Shown here: piece after piece, positions 6,080 to 6,493 of the stretch
Position numbering within the stretch: the first letter of the stretch is position 1
Layout: every line of letters begins with the position of its first letter
The notes under the pieces: generated by a model
Database searches by the model: none
The model's input: only the letters and a program-made list of their open reading frames with translations
What the model was told of the DNA's origin: nothing
Program-made: the position numbers and the translations under genes
Assembly: GCA_017694765.1 (NCBI GenBank)
Contig: JADIML010000170.1
Coordinates: 1 to 6,493, forward strand
Direction: 5' to 3'
Source of the DNA: Candidatus Scybalomonas excrementavium
GTDB taxonomy: Bacteria; Bacillota; Clostridia; Lachnospirales; Lachnospiraceae
DNA length: 6,493 bases

Positions 6080-6112
6080 CTCTATTCTATATTTTTTTTC
6101 TATAAAATAGAG
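6080..6112. repeat. AT-rich inverted repeat downstream of groE
   Basis: CTCTATT (6080-6086) pairs with AATAGAG (6106-6112); after one mismatch TATA (6088-6091) pairs with TATA (6101-6104), leaving a 9-base T-rich loop. It may be a back-up terminator or be incidental. Confidence 0.35.
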
Positions 6113-6368
6113 TCTCTTTGTTCTACATAAAGCTAAGTAGGAGATATTGGGGGATGGACGGTGCTATATTTTCCGATAGTATTGGAAAACTCCTAGATTT
6201 AGCTATAGGGAATGTCAAAATAGATGCAATTCATAAAGTAAAAGGATAAGAAGAAATGTGAAAAAATAAACAAGAAAATAGTTATAAAACAAAGTGAAAT
6301 CATAGAAAATGTCTATAGTTTTTGGTAATTAGATGAAATGATATGTAGATTGAGTAATCAAAAATCAT
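6113..6368. other. Gene-poor intergenic stretch with a compositionally distinct core
   Basis: Between the groE terminator region and the next promoter there is no firmly supported gene. The core at about 6131-6215 is richer in G than its surroundings and contains complementary segments: AGCTAA/TTAGCT at 6131-6136 and 6199-6204, AGGAG/CTCCT at 6139-6143 and 6190-6194, and TTTTCC/GGAAAA inside. It overlaps a 31-codon frame listed separately. From about 6241 the + strand is A/G-rich and poor in C up to the promoter. Confidence 0.5.
6154..6249 (+). CDS. Possible 31-residue small protein (speculative)
   Basis: ATG at 6154 is preceded by AGGAG (6139-6143) with a 10-base gap, and the frame runs to TAA at 6247-6249. 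The peptide starts MDGAIFSDSIGKLLD and ends KVKG. Residues 5-22 could form an amphipathic helix, with Asp8, Lys12, Asp15 and Lys22 on one face and Ile/Leu/Val on the other. I recognise no family. Codons such as CTC, CTA, TCC and GGG are used more than in the neighbouring genes. It might be a real small peptide, a remnant, or a chance frame within a structured RNA; no clear promoter was found. Confidence 0.3.
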   Translation: MDGAIFSDSIGKLLDLAIGNVKIDAIHKVKG

Positions 6369-6397
6369 TTGACAGAAAAAACGATCAGTTATATAAT
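6369..6397 (+). promoter_or_regulatory. Perfect-consensus sigma-A promoter
   Basis: TTGACA (6369-6374), a 17-base spacer and TATAAT (6392-6397) match the consensus at every position. Predicted start is about 6404, giving a leader of about 55 bases for the gene at 6459. Strong constitutive expression is expected unless the leader or an unseen operator limits it. Confidence 0.9.
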
Positions 6398-6458
6398 AAA
6401 AGCATAACCAAAAATGTATAAAAGTGGGTTAAAAAATAAACAAAGAGGAGTTGTATTC

Positions 6459-6493
6459 ATGTACGAAATCGTAAGTAAAGAAGTGCTTAATGA
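6459..6493 (+). CDS. 3'-truncated gene start, possibly an FAD/NAD-binding reductase subunit
   Basis: ATG at 6459 follows GAGGAG (6445-6450) with an 8-base gap and lies downstream of a perfect promoter, so this is a real gene start. Only 11 full codons are visible (MYEIVSKEVLN). That opening resembles the N terminus of sulfide/dihydroorotate dehydrogenase-like FAD/NAD-binding subunits (NfnA/PyrK-type ferredoxin-NADP reductases), which often begin MYKIV-type and soon reach a PGQF flavin-binding motif. The assignment comes from memory of the family on a very short segment and is tentative. Confidence 0.6.
   Translation, partial: MYEIVSKEVLN

Noticed and set aside
6302..6323. Terminator-like hairpin ATAGA/TCTAT followed by TTTTT
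   Set aside because: Only a 5-bp, mostly A-T stem, with two bases before the T run; too weak to call.
1..6493. CRISPR arrays, tRNA or rRNA genes, transposases, phage attachment sites
   Set aside because: No regularly spaced direct repeats, no cloverleaf or rRNA-like sequence, and no transposase or integrase motif was seen by eye on either strand.

Overview
This AT-rich window comes from a low-G+C Gram-positive bacterium, most likely a member of the Clostridia near Lachnospiraceae. The family-level placement rests on remembered resemblance of the GroEL, GlnRS and Sir2 proteins, not on a search. Strong AGGAGG-type ribosome binding sites, a HrcA-type CIRCE operator and a 3D-domain cell-wall protein agree with that placement. 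Every recognisable gene is on the + strand.

Layout: (1) 1-615, the 3' part of a Sir2-family NAD-dependent protein deacylase whose N-terminal NAD-binding motif lies outside the window. (2) 707-2368, glutaminyl-tRNA synthetase (glnS), with its own candidate promoter and a strong terminator at 2371-2423. (3) 2424-2948, a gene-free, C-poor, purine-rich stretch that ends in a well-formed promoter. A perfect WalR-type box (TGTWAH-N5-TGTWAH) lies just upstream of the -35. (4) 2949-3341, a small secreted 3D-domain protein, a predicted peptidoglycan-cleaving enzyme. It is followed by an unusually long, hairpin-rich 3' region that ends in a strong terminator at 3520-3553. (5) 3554-3980, another C-poor gene-free stretch, then the groE promoter and a perfect CIRCE element. 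(6) 3981-5987, the groES-groEL chaperonin operon with a 114-base internal gap, closed by a 21-bp-stem terminator. (7) 5988-6458, a gene-free stretch with a possible 31-residue ORF/RNA structure and a perfect consensus sigma-A promoter. (8) 6459-end, the first 11 codons of a gene that resembles ferredoxin-NADP reductase/dihydroorotate-dehydrogenase-like FAD/NAD-binding subunits.

The genes are housekeeping units with separate promoters and terminators rather than one functional cluster: protein deacylation, translation, wall turnover, protein folding and, probably, redox metabolism. I do not see a clear new multi-gene system. The most informative non-coding signal is the WalR-like box in front of the 3D-domain gene. 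It suggests that wall-stress control known from Bacillus may extend to this lineage. Secondary leads are the structured tail after that gene, the small ORF in the groES-groEL gap, the compact element at 6131-6249, and recurrent cytosine-depleted stretches upstream of promoters.
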